Shown here: positions 17,842-25,552 of the stretch, piece after piece | How the letters are laid out: each line of letters begins with the position of its first letter | Numbering within the stretch: the stretch's first letter is position 1 | Origin: Aureispira sp. CCB-E | GTDB lineage: Bacteria; Bacteroidota; Bacteroidia; Chitinophagales; Saprospiraceae | Direction: 5' to 3' | DNA length: 64,000 nucleotides | Assembly (NCBI RefSeq): GCF_031326345.1 | Contig: NZ_CP133671.1 | Location: forward strand, 4,774,001-4,838,000 | The notes under the pieces: model-generated | Databases searched by the model: none | What the model was told of the DNA's origin: nothing | What the model saw: only the letters and a program-made list of their open reading frames with translations | Made by a program: the position numbers and the translations under genes

Positions 17842-18156
17842 TAATACTCCGTTGATTGCCTGCGGTGCTACTTCGTGGTAGCTCCCTGTGGTCGTGAGGG
17901 CACAAGCTTAGTTTTTTAGTTTTCAAGAAACCCGTAGGCTCACGAAGTAAAAACATAAAAAATTACCTTGCATTAAATTGATTATCAAACCTTTAGCACA
18001 AAGAGCAAGAAAGAGATATATCTTATTAATAATCAACTGCGAAGCACTCATGCAATACCACGTAGTAGCAGCGTAGCTAAACTAATACGATTTACTGCGT
18101 GAGCGCTTTGCTTTTAGTTAGCTGCGCTGCTACTGCTTGGTTTCAACGGAGTAATG
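17842..18156. mobile_element. MITE-like inverted-repeat element, copy c (inside a gene end)
   Basis: This 315 bp element has arms TACTCCGTTGA (17845-17855) and TCAACGGAGTA (18143-18153). It contains CCTGCGGTGC to GCTCCCTG (17859-17888), 30 bases identical to the reverse strand of copy d (20554-20583), and an inner TTGATTATCAA. The direct repeat AATTAA abuts both ends (17836-17841 and 18157-18162). Its right end encodes the last eight residues and the stop of the lipoprotein gene 18130-18675. Removing it with one repeat copy restores codons for Leu-Ile-Gln-Ser-Phe-Asn-stop. Confidence 0.88.
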
Positions 18157-18675
18157 AATTAACTTTTCTTTATTTAATTTATACAATGCAATAGAACGAC
18201 GTTCTTGAAAAGAAGGATCGAACAGCTTTCTAGCTTCTTCCATTTTCTCAAAGATATCTTGCTCGTAAATATCTACAATACCTTTATCTAAAGTCAATTT
18301 AAAAACTCTGTAACGGTACTTAGAAAGAGAATTCGAAGCTGCCTCTGGATAAGAGATTCGTTGTAGTACAGAAGGGGTTATCCCTAAAATTTGAAAAGTA
18401 TTGGGATCAATATACTTAATGGGCGACTGCTCAATAATTGTTCCTTCATTTCCATAAATGTAAAATGTATCCTTCTCTATTTTATAAGGATAAGCATAGC
18501 TATTGAGTTGGTTGTGATGATATGGGTAGACCTTTCCTCCTTCAATTAATAGTTCGCAATAAGCAGTATCTCCAACGATGTAGCTCCATTCTCCTCTACA
18601 AACTTCTTTTAAATCTACTTTGGTGCAAGACACCCACAAGGTAGAACACAATATTGCTATTACAAGACGTAACAT
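18130..18675 (-). CDS. Lipoprotein of unknown function with element-derived C-terminus
   Basis: This is a 181-residue lipoprotein, from the ATG at 18675, with lipobox WVSC (MLRLVIAILCSTLWVSC). The body is mixed beta (GEWSYIVGDTAYCELLIEGG, YAYPYKIEKDTFYIYGNEG), possibly a lipocalin-like or small barrel fold. The upstream ATG at 18714 would add 13 residues before the signal and is less likely. The end HYSVETKQ is encoded by repeat element c; the restored older end would be IQSFN with its stop at 17821-17823. It is the third gene of a leftward group behind the DWDNW-repeat gene. I do not recognise the family. Confidence 0.65.
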   Translation of the reverse strand: MLRLVIAILCSTLWVSCTKVDLKEVCRGEWSYIVGDTAYCELLIEGGKVYPYHHNQLNSYAYPYKIEKDTFYIYGNEGTIIEQSPIKYIDPNTFQILGITPSVLQRISYPEAASNSLSKYRYRVFKLTLDKGIVDIYEQDIFEKMEEARKLFDPSFQERRSIALYKLNKEKLIHYSVETKQ

Positions 18676-18720
18676 AATATAATTTTTAAGTGGGGTAATT
18701 TTTAATAAGCACAAACGAAG

Positions 18721-19272
18721 TTACAAGTGAACTTCCTGTTGATAAATACTGCTGGTAAAAATAGGAATAAATAAAATAGCAGCCTTGGTAGAAGCATCTA
18801 AGTTAGTCCAATCACCTTCCAGTTCCCATCGATCCCAATCTTCTGAACTAGAGGTTCTAAATGTTGCTTCAAAATCACCTGAAACTTGCCAATGATCCCA
18901 GTTATTAGAAGAATAGGTTCGAACTCGAAAAGTTTGACTATTTCCCCTAATCTCCCAATTATCCCAATCGTTAGAAGAATACGTTCGTATCGTAAAAAGA
19001 CCATTATCCAACCGCCAATTGTCCCAGTCTTCTGTGCTTGCCGTTTTAATACTCCCCGATTGTCCTTCCAAGTCATACCGCCAATTGTCCCAATCTTCTG
19101 AACTATTGGTTCGAAAACGTCCTGTTGTCCCTTCCAAAAAAAGCTGCCAATTATCCCAGTCTTCTGGACTATTCGTTTGAAGCCGATCCGACGGTTCTAT
19201 GAAGTTACTTGCATTGGGTTGGCAACTAAACAACAAACTCGTTGCTAAAATAATAGTTAAAAGTGATTTCAT
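18721..19272 (-). CDS. Lipoprotein with six tandem DWDNW repeats
   Basis: This is a 183-residue lipoprotein with lipobox LFSC (Cys17). Residues 31-155 are six tandem repeats of 20-22 residues of the pattern FRTxSSEDWDNWxLxG; the first Trp of each falls at 39, 61, 83, 103, 125 and 146. Each unit should give two short strands joined by an acidic-aromatic turn, so a small solenoid or propeller-like surface is likely. The C-terminal 28 residues include a hydrophobic stretch AAILFIPIFTSSIY. No named family is known to me. It begins 3 bases after the 19276-20148 gene and precedes another lipoprotein gene, so they form an operon. Confidence 0.75.
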   Translation of the reverse strand: MKSLLTIILATSLLFSCQPNASNFIEPSDRLQTNSPEDWDNWQLFLEGTTGRFRTNSSEDWDNWRYDLEGQSGSIKTASTEDWDNWRLDNGLFTIRTYSSNDWDNWEIRGNSQTFRVRTYSSNNWDHWQVSGDFEATFRTSSSEDWDRWELEGDWTNLDASTKAAILFIPIFTSSIYQQEVHL

Positions 19273-19275
19273 CTG

Positions 19276-20148
19276 TTATCCTCCCAAAAAATTAGTTTCT
19301 ATATATTTCATCATGAACAAGATAGCAACAAATATAATAGCAATTAAAATAAAACTAGGAAATTTAGATTTCATACTAAATCGCCCCAACATAGATTCCA
19401 AATTTTTGCGAACCGTAGTATCTAATTTTAATTTTAATCCTTGACGAAGCATCAAAGAAGCACCATCGCTCCTACCAAAATTTTGAATCAAGACAATAGA
19501 CAGTTGGTATACCTCATTTCCAATTAAATTTCGAGCAGCATAAAAGTAATCCGGCAACATATTATACAGTTCAATGGTCCTATTAGGCAAATAAGATAGT
19601 AACTCTCGTTCGGACATATGATTGAGCTCTTGTTTTCCTTGTAAATTTTTCAGCTCCTTGATTGTACTCTCTACGTAATAATTAGCATGTTTGTAACATT
19701 GTTCTTCAAAATCACCAACCATAGGCAAACTTGTTGCGGCCAACAACGACAATGTTTCTTTATCCTGTGTTTTGATTGCCTGAAGTAGTGTTTCTCCGTA
19801 TTGATAGCCAAAGTAAGGTCCTATAAATTTAAAAAAGTCAGCATCCTGAGTTGCCGTTAATGCTTGACCATTTCTAAAATAATTCAAGTGTCCATACTCT
19901 AAGAAATTTAAAAGCTTCTTGTGTTCGTAAATTGCAAGGTGGTATTGACGTGTTTGATAGTTCTCTAATTCCTTTAACAACTTTAAGACCGTCTGTTTAG
20001 GCACTTTACTATTACCTATATAAACCAAGTCTGTTTCCTTGCTGTGCTGCATTCTTTCTTGAATGCGTAATTTGTGCGCTTTTAAAGTAGTGGCGTCTAC
20101 CTCTAAAGGCAAATCAAATAATTTGAAAGGATTGATATATATAGGCAT
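19276..20148 (-). CDS. Tail-anchored helical protein of unknown function
   Basis: This 290-residue protein is mostly helical and charged. Its start (INPFKLFDLPLEVDATTLKA) resembles the first helix of J-domain-like proteins but lacks the HPD motif, so it is not a working DnaJ partner. The C-terminus has one hydrophobic helix (FPSFILIAIIFVAILFMMKY), which suggests a tail anchor in the inner membrane with the body in the cytosol. It leads the operon with the DWDNW-repeat lipoprotein. The upstream region carries element d, including a TATCTTTG box facing this gene. Confidence 0.65.
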   Translation of the reverse strand: MPIYINPFKLFDLPLEVDATTLKAHKLRIQERMQHSKETDLVYIGNSKVPKQTVLKLLKELENYQTRQYHLAIYEHKKLLNFLEYGHLNYFRNGQALTATQDADFFKFIGPYFGYQYGETLLQAIKTQDKETLSLLAATSLPMVGDFEEQCYKHANYYVESTIKELKNLQGKQELNHMSERELLSYLPNRTIELYNMLPDYFYAARNLIGNEVYQLSIVLIQNFGRSDGASLMLRQGLKLKLDTTVRKNLESMLGRFSMKSKFPSFILIAIIFVAILFMMKYIETNFLGG

Positions 20149-20341
20149 TTTTGTCTAGAGTTTTGGTTGAAGTAATTGTTGTTATATCCCCAGTATTGCA
20201 ATTACTATTACCCATTCGTTAATCATTAATCCCCAAAAAACTGCAAAGCAAATGCACTGTTTATTCAATGCACTATTCTTAAGAACAACAGGAAATAAAA
20301 GATCAGGCAAATCAATTATTTTTTTAGATTTACTATTAAAT

Positions 20342-20650
20342 TAGTAGTTAGCTACGCTGCTACTTCGTGGTCGTTGATTAAAACGACCTTGGATTTAACA
20401 TTACTTCGTAAAAAAATCACATCAATTTGATTATCAATAGAATACACTTTTATTACTTGATTTATTAAAGAATTGATAATCAAACTGATGCAAAGATACT
20501 TTTTTAGTTTTTCACAAAAAAGCTAAAAAACTAAGCTTGCGCTCTCACGACCGCAGGGAGCTACCACGAAGTAGCACCGCAGGTAACTAAGCGAAGCGAT
20601 CTCATAAAATACCACGCAGTAGCAGCGAAGCTAATCCACGAAGTACTAAT
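20342..20650. mobile_element. MITE-like inverted-repeat element, copy d
   Basis: This 309 bp element starts TAGTAGTTAGCT, like copies f and h, and carries three core units (near 20356 forward; 20562 and 20611 reverse). Its centre has two inverted TTGATTATCAA/TTGATAATCAA stretches. The direct repeat TTAAAT abuts both ends (20336-20341 and 20651-20656). It lies between the divergent tail-anchored gene and the ECF sigma gene, so it occupies their shared promoter region. Confidence 0.82.
20491..20498 (-). promoter_or_regulatory. -7-like box inside element d
   Basis: The reverse strand reads TATCTTTG, followed by CATC, matching TAnnTTTG. It points toward the 19276-20148 gene, with about 340 bases between them. 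A TTTG lies upstream on that strand, but the spacing is shorter than usual, so this is only a candidate. Confidence 0.3.
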
Positions 20651-20816
20651 TTAAATATCCATCAAGTTTAATTAAAATTAAAAAATTGACAAAGCACTCT
20701 CTCTCAAATTAAAAAACTGTTGTGCAGAATATTAGCGGACTATTGCGTTAATACAATTAACTAAAATACGATAATTCGTAGAAAAAATCCACCTTTCTAC
20801 CTATATTTTGTCCATT

Positions 20817-21677
20817 ATGATTAAAATAGACGAACAAATCCAACAGTTGCTTTTTGCTACAGCCTATAAAATGACTGGCGAAATTGCCACCAGCAAAGAT
20901 ATTAGCCAAGAGGCTATTGCTAAATACATACAAGCTAACAATAAGCAGGTTATCCACATCAAAAATCATCGTTCTTACCTTATTAGAACAACCATTAACA
21001 CTGCGATTGATTATCTAAATCAATCTAAAAAAGAACGAGGTGCTTACTGGGGAACTTGGTTGCCAGAACCCATTATAAACTCCGAATATAGCATAGATTA
21101 TCAATTAGATTTAAGCTATGGTATCACCGTTTTACTCTCTCAACTTAGCCCCAAAGAACGGGCTGTTTTTATCCTCAAAGAAAGCTTTGATTATACCTAT
21201 GAAGAACTAGCTCAAGTGCTAAATCTAACCAATGCTAATTGCAGGAAAATATATCAACGACTGAAAGCAAAAATCAAGCCTTCTAATCGTACTATTTTGG
21301 CAGAAAACAAAACAAAAGAGCGTATTATTCATGCCTTTATTAAAGCTTCTAATACAGGGCAATTAGACACTTTATTAAGTATTTTAAAGGAAGACATTGC
21401 TCTTTATTCGGATGGCGGTGGAAAAGTTAGTGCTGCCAAAAATATACTTTATGGTATCGAAAGTTGTCGTAAGTTTTTGTGGGGACTCTATGCCAAATTT
21501 GAACAAACGCCACGTTTTGTTATCCAAGAAATCAATCAAGAAATCGGCTTTCTTACCTATGTAGGCGAAGAATTAATTTCTATTGGTTTGTTAGAAGTTG
21601 AAGGAGAGCAAGTCAGTCGCATTTATTTTATTCGCAATCCTGATAAAATACATCTAGGTTCGATTAAGGATGCTTAG
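20817..21677 (+). CDS. ECF41-type RNA polymerase sigma factor (SigJ-like)
   Basis: This 286-residue sigma factor has regions 2 and 4 (about 1-155) and a C-terminal SnoaL-like domain. Region 2 shows ATAYKMTGEIATSKDISQEA and region 4 shows LSPKERAVFILKESFDYTYEELAQVL. The tail has DGGGKVSAAKN and ends with FIRNPDKIHLG; DGGGK and NPDK are the two conserved motifs of group ECF41, where this tail replaces an anti-sigma factor. I use the ATG at 20817; an in-frame TTG lies 9 bases upstream. ECF41 genes usually sit beside carboxymuconolactone decarboxylase or oxidoreductase genes; here the neighbour is a membrane protein. Confidence 0.88.
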   Translation: MIKIDEQIQQLLFATAYKMTGEIATSKDISQEAIAKYIQANNKQVIHIKNHRSYLIRTTINTAIDYLNQSKKERGAYWGTWLPEPIINSEYSIDYQLDLSYGITVLLSQLSPKERAVFILKESFDYTYEELAQVLNLTNANCRKIYQRLKAKIKPSNRTILAENKTKERIIHAFIKASNTGQLDTLLSILKEDIALYSDGGGKVSAAKNILYGIESCRKFLWGLYAKFEQTPRFVIQEINQEIGFLTYVGEELISIGLLEVEGEQVSRIYFIRNPDKIHLGSIKDA

Positions 21678-21707
21678 CAGCTTTTTTATTTAGAATTACA
21701 ATATCTT

Positions 21708-21875
21708 TAGTAGTTCGTTGATTTTTTACTTTTTCACCAAAAAGATAAAAAAGCACATTTATATTAGCTTGATAATCAAAATTTTAAAATAAAATGCAGC
21801 AAATTTGTAACTTTTTGATTATCAAACTAATAAAGTTTAGCTTCGCTGCTACTGCGTGGTTTCAACGAACTATTG
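21708..21875. mobile_element. MITE-like inverted-repeat element, copy e
   Basis: This 168 bp element has arms TAGTTCGTTGA (21711-21721) and TCAACGAACTA (21862-21872), identical to those of copy b. The inside holds TTGATAATCAA and TTGATTATCAA, and one core unit near 21844. The direct repeat ATATCTT (7 bp) abuts both ends (21701-21707 and 21876-21882). It lies 30 bases after the ECF41 gene stop and separates it from the membrane gene at 21987. Confidence 0.87.
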
Positions 21876-21986
21876 ATATCTTTTTATCCTTGTAAAAAAA
21901 GTAGGCATTCTTTGTCACAAAAAAACACAGGTTTCAGTCTTCTAAGAAAGTATGTTTTTAAACAACTAAAATTAGAGAATTGAACT

Positions 21987-22589
21987 ATGAAAAAAGTACA
22001 TTTTTTATCTGGTATTATTTTAAGCATTTTTGTCACCTTTCACTTGCTTAATCACCTAACAGCCCTGCAAAGCATTCACACCCATATAGCCGTGATGAAT
22101 GCACTACGACAAGTATACCAACACCCATTGATAGAGCCTCTTCTACTCTTATCTGTTTTGGTGCAAATTATTTCGGGGGTTCAATTGGTTAGGCAAAGAG
22201 GATGGAAGCAGACCTTATACTACAACAAACTTCATGTTTATTCAGGAATTTATTTGGCATTCTTCCTCTTTGTCCATACTTCAGCAACACTTGCAGGACG
22301 CTTTATGTTACAAGTAGACACCAACTTTTATTATGGAGCTATGGTTGTTAATTTAAAACCCTATTTGTTTTTTTACATTCCTTACTATTTCTTAGGTGCT
22401 TTTTCCTTTTTTGTCCACGTTGCCTGTATTTTGAGAATTAAAATGATTCGAAATGTTGGACTTGATAAAGCCAATCGTCGTGCCAGTTGGGTGCTATTTT
22501 TAGGGGCACTTATTGGATTATCCATTCTTTGGGCATTTACTTACAAGGTAGAGTTGCCACCACTTTACCAAAAACTCATGCCCTACTAA
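21987..22589 (+). CDS. Membrane protein with cytochrome b-like histidines
   Basis: This is a 200-residue protein with five hydrophobic helices. Histidines sit within helices at FHLLNH, FVHTSATL and FFVHVACILRI, an arrangement like the heme b ligands of succinate dehydrogenase-type cytochrome b subunits. It has no flavoprotein or iron-sulfur partner next to it, so it is not a standard SdhC. It follows the ECF41 sigma gene but with element e between them, and could be a target or partner of that sigma factor. The heme suggestion is by pattern only. Confidence 0.6.
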   Translation: MKKVHFLSGIILSIFVTFHLLNHLTALQSIHTHIAVMNALRQVYQHPLIEPLLLLSVLVQIISGVQLVRQRGWKQTLYYNKLHVYSGIYLAFFLFVHTSATLAGRFMLQVDTNFYYGAMVVNLKPYLFFYIPYYFLGAFSFFVHVACILRIKMIRNVGLDKANRRASWVLFLGALIGLSILWAFTYKVELPPLYQKLMPY

Positions 22590-22601
22590 GAATCAATCTG
22601 C

Positions 22602-22636
22602 GTTGCTTCTGGGTTTTGTTAAAACCTAGAAGCAAC
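22602..22636. terminator. Bidirectional terminator
   Basis: GTTGCTTCTGGGTTTT (22602-22617) pairs with AAAACCTAGAAGCAAC (22621-22636), with one G-U or mismatch position. It lies between the stops of the convergent genes at 22589 and 22642. Confidence 0.75.
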
Positions 22637-22641
22637 ATTAT

Positions 22642-23508
22642 CTATACCAACAGCAATAAAAACAAACCCAATAACATATACACTTTTAACCAACGACTCA
22701 TTGACGTAAAATTACTAATCTTGTTGGCTTGTTGTAGTTGTCTCGCAAAGAATGCAAGTAGTAACATTAACACCAATAATAGGTACCCCAATGCTATATA
22801 AGCACGATAGCTGTATAAAAATAACGCTTCAGCATTTAATAATAAAAATAAAATACTTAACAATACCCACAATACTTTTTTCACAAAAGCAATGCCTTTT
22901 TGAACGGCTAGCGTTTGGCAACCTTGATGCCGATCTCCTTCTAAATCTTCTACGTCCTTTACTAGTTCTCGCATTAGAGTAGATAAAAAAGCAAATAAGG
23001 TATAGGCAGCTAAAATTCCATGCCAGTAGGGCGTTAGTCCTGCATAAGATAAGTACCAAAACTCCACAACAACCCAAGCACACAACAATGCTACGACCAA
23101 ATTACCAATCCATGCCTTTCGTTTCCATACAGTAGAATAAAAATACAGTAATCCAATTGCTCCTAAAAAAAACAGCAACAAACTCAAAGATTGTCCATAA
23201 ATTGCTAGCCCAATTGCTATTATATTACTCCCCCAGTACATTGTTCGGGCAAATTTAAACGAAAGCAACCGCCCAACAACGACTCGATTTTTTTTATTAA
23301 TTTGGTCAATTTCTACATCAACTATATCGTTAATAATATTGCCCCCTCCCGCAATGCAAACAGTTCCTACAACCAATAGAATAAGGTGGAGAATACTCAA
23401 CGTTTGCACTTCGGCATTTCCATACAACAGACAAAGCGTTAATCCAATTATTATTAGATTAGGAATTCTTAATAGTGTTAGAACCGCTTTTATTTTTCTA
23501 AAGTCCAT
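22642..23508 (-). CDS. UbiA-family prenyltransferase (geranylgeranylglyceryl-phosphate type)
   Basis: This is a 288-residue membrane prenyltransferase. The first aspartate motif is NDIVDVEID (residues 60-68) and the second is KDVEDLEGD (184-192), both binding Mg and the prenyl diphosphate. About eight helices are present. Among UbiA types, the sequence GGGNIINDIVDVEIDQINKK is closest to digeranylgeranylglyceryl-phosphate synthase homologues that are common in Bacteroidota, whose bacterial product is not settled. Its ATG lies inside the end of the frameshifted DUF3137 gene (overlap 23498-23508), which points to translational coupling. Confidence 0.8.
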   Translation of the reverse strand: MDFRKIKAVLTLLRIPNLIIIGLTLCLLYGNAEVQTLSILHLILLVVGTVCIAGGGNIINDIVDVEIDQINKKNRVVVGRLLSFKFARTMYWGSNIIAIGLAIYGQSLSLLLFFLGAIGLLYFYSTVWKRKAWIGNLVVALLCAWVVVEFWYLSYAGLTPYWHGILAAYTLFAFLSTLMRELVKDVEDLEGDRHQGCQTLAVQKGIAFVKKVLWVLLSILFLLLNAEALFLYSYRAYIALGYLLLVLMLLLAFFARQLQQANKISNFTSMSRWLKVYMLLGLFLLLLV

Positions 23509-24489
23509 TTTCTATAAAATCATCGTAGCCAGAATTGTTAGAGGTACCTCTACCCTTTTGTGTCTCATTTTTAGTTGAATCTATGGATGATACAGTTGCC
23601 ATCAAACATGTAGACAATTTATCCAAACAACTAAAATTCCATTCAAGCTCTGAAAATAGTCCTTCTATAAATTCGTTTTCTACTACTGATAAATGGATGT
23701 TTCCTATAAAAAATCCATGTCCACATTCAATTCCAAATAGATTTTTTTATTCTCAAAAGTAACCTCTTCCAGATCGTCCCATTCTCTAAAAATTGAATCT
23801 AAACAATGTAACAATTTAGGCTTAATCAATCGTTGGGTTGCTTGCCTTTCTTCAGCATACACGGTATACTTTTTGTTAAAAACAGCATCTTGATGGTGTA
23901 CAGAATACAAGTGTATGTAAAACTTTTTCCTGCTTTTAGTCTCTATTTCTATTGAGCTATCTACCCACTCTGTTCTGCGAAAAATAGTTGTTCGCTTGCC
24001 TAAATCCTCCTCAAAATCTAATACAAAATAAGCCTTGCAAGTCACTCCGTCAGGAGCTAATTCTCCTATCAAATACTCAAAAGGTATTTGGTTTGTAGTT
24101 TGCCCTTGAATAACTGTTTTCTCCCAATCCTTTATTGGTCCGACTTTTTGAAACTCTAATAAGGAAGTTGGCGAACAAGGCATGGTGCTTCCATTAATGG
24201 TTGGTATAAGCTCTACTAAAAAATCACCATAGGCGATTTCGTAAGTTTTCTCTGGATTACCAATATCAGTACTTTTTCCAATTACGATTCCTAAAAATCC
24301 CCCCAAACACAACCAGACGCACCACCAAGGCAAATCAGATAAAAGAATCAAAATAGTTACCAATAAGACCAACAAGCCAACAGCATAATAGAGATAATCC
24401 ATATAATACAAGATACGCTGCTTTTTTCTTATTTTTTCTAAACGCACCAAGCTGGGGTAAAAGGTCTCTTTAATGTCTTCTATTTTCAT
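23498..24489 (-). CDS. DUF3137 paralogue 4, reading frame interrupted at a U-run
   Basis: The zero frame from 24489 gives 261 residues and stops with TAG at 23704-23706. Its three paralogues are about 330-350 residues long. In the -1 frame after 23707 the sequence goes on as IGNIHLSVVENEFIEGLF to SGYDDFIENGL and stops at 23498-23500, which matches the paralogue ending YDHFIDQGLL. The full product would be 330 residues. The switch falls at TTTTTTA (23707-23713, reverse strand) in phase T TTT TTA, a classic -1 slippery heptamer. It has two N-terminal helices and a DUF3137 body. It may be a frameshifted gene, programmed frameshifting or a homopolymer error. Confidence 0.75.
23707..23713 (-). other. 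UUUUUUA heptamer at the DUF3137 frame switch
   Basis: On the reverse strand the zero frame reads GAT TTT TTA TAG, so the heptamer has the X XXY YYZ phase needed for simultaneous -1 slippage, with the stop directly after it. Only a weak hairpin (GGA/TCC) follows, and I see no strong upstream Shine-Dalgarno-like stimulator. Confidence 0.5.
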
Positions 24490-24501
24490 ATATTCGTATA
24501 T

Positions 24502-25542
24502 CTATAACAACCCCTGATCTATAAAATGATCGTAAGCTGAATTATCCCAATTTTCGGTAGAAGCTGTAGAATCTTTTAATGGCAAACGTCGTTCTTGTGA
24601 GGGCAATTTAATTCGATTCATTCCAGCACTCAATTCCTCTACAATAGACAAACAAGTCGTTAACTCCTTAAAAAGCTTTTGCCCCAAATTAGCTTCAGAT
24701 ACGAATTCTGTCAAATCTGTTTCAAAATAATTGTGTTGAGAGGGCAAGGCAATATGAAAAACATCCTCCACAAAGGAGAACCTCAACGCTCCAGACCATT
24801 GTTCTACTAACCCCCAAAGAAGTCCAGTAAATTCAGGCGTTAAAAATGCCTTCACATCTTCTTCCTCTTGACTATATATCGTATACCCTTCTGCAAATTG
24901 TGTGCTTATTTGTTGCTGTGCAACAATGGGATCTTGTTCAATGTGTTTCTTATTGTATGCGTCCAAGGTGTGCGCCATCATCGCATTTTTAGCGGCAAAA
25001 ATAGATCGATATCCTTTGTTAGGAGATGCTATAGAAATAAAAATCTCCCGTTGGTGTTCCATTTTACCATGAACATCAATCCCATAAGCTACTTCCATCA
25101 TTGTAAATTCATGCCCTTGTTTTGTCGTTCCTCTAAATCCATCTTCGCAAACCAAATTTCCATTTGCATCCAATAGATTGTATAATAAACTGGCTTGAAT
25201 ATGGTTGCTAGTAGAAAATTGTCCAGGCAAATAGTGTACATTAGGGTAAAGTAATTGGACAAAAGGCTGTACAAAATCATTTTTGTAGACCTCACGGTAT
25301 GCCCTCTCTGATGGAGCAATTTTTTTGTATTCTATCAATATTCCTAAACCGATACATCCTCCAAAACACAATAATAGAGGAATAGAAAAAAACAAGGTTG
25401 CCAATGAAAAAACTATAAATAGACCAATCGGTATCCAACGTAATCTCTTCCCTTTTTCGTAGGCTTTTAAATAATTTTGTCGTTTGCTTTCTAAGTTTTG
25501 AAGCAAAGGCTGCAATGCTTCTTGGTTGGATGGGTATGGCAT
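24502..25542 (-). CDS. DUF3137 family membrane protein, paralogue 3
   Basis: This 346-residue protein has a short N-terminal cytosolic helix, two adjoining transmembrane helices (IPIGLFIVFSLATLFF and LLLCFGGCIGLGILIEY) and a long DUF3137 domain. The domain includes DGFRGTTKQGHEFTMMEVAYG and YTIYSQEEEDVKAFLTPEF, repeated in its neighbours. It ends YDHFIDQGLL, the motif that exposes the lost tail of paralogue 4. The next gene starts 12 bases further, so the set is one operon. DUF3137 proteins have no established function. Confidence 0.78.
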   Translation of the reverse strand: MPYPSNQEALQPLLQNLESKRQNYLKAYEKGKRLRWIPIGLFIVFSLATLFFSIPLLLCFGGCIGLGILIEYKKIAPSERAYREVYKNDFVQPFVQLLYPNVHYLPGQFSTSNHIQASLLYNLLDANGNLVCEDGFRGTTKQGHEFTMMEVAYGIDVHGKMEHQREIFISIASPNKGYRSIFAAKNAMMAHTLDAYNKKHIEQDPIVAQQQISTQFAEGYTIYSQEEEDVKAFLTPEFTGLLWGLVEQWSGALRFSFVEDVFHIALPSQHNYFETDLTEFVSEANLGQKLFKELTTCLSIVEELSAGMNRIKLPSQERRLPLKDSTASTENWDNSAYDHFIDQGLL

Positions 25543-25552
25543 GGAAAGGATT

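Noticed and set aside
18798-19101. Regular DNA repeats of about 66 bases that could be read as a CRISPR-like array
   Set aside because: They are coding repeats of the DWDNW lipoprotein; unit lengths keep the reading frame and the spacers are not unique DNA.
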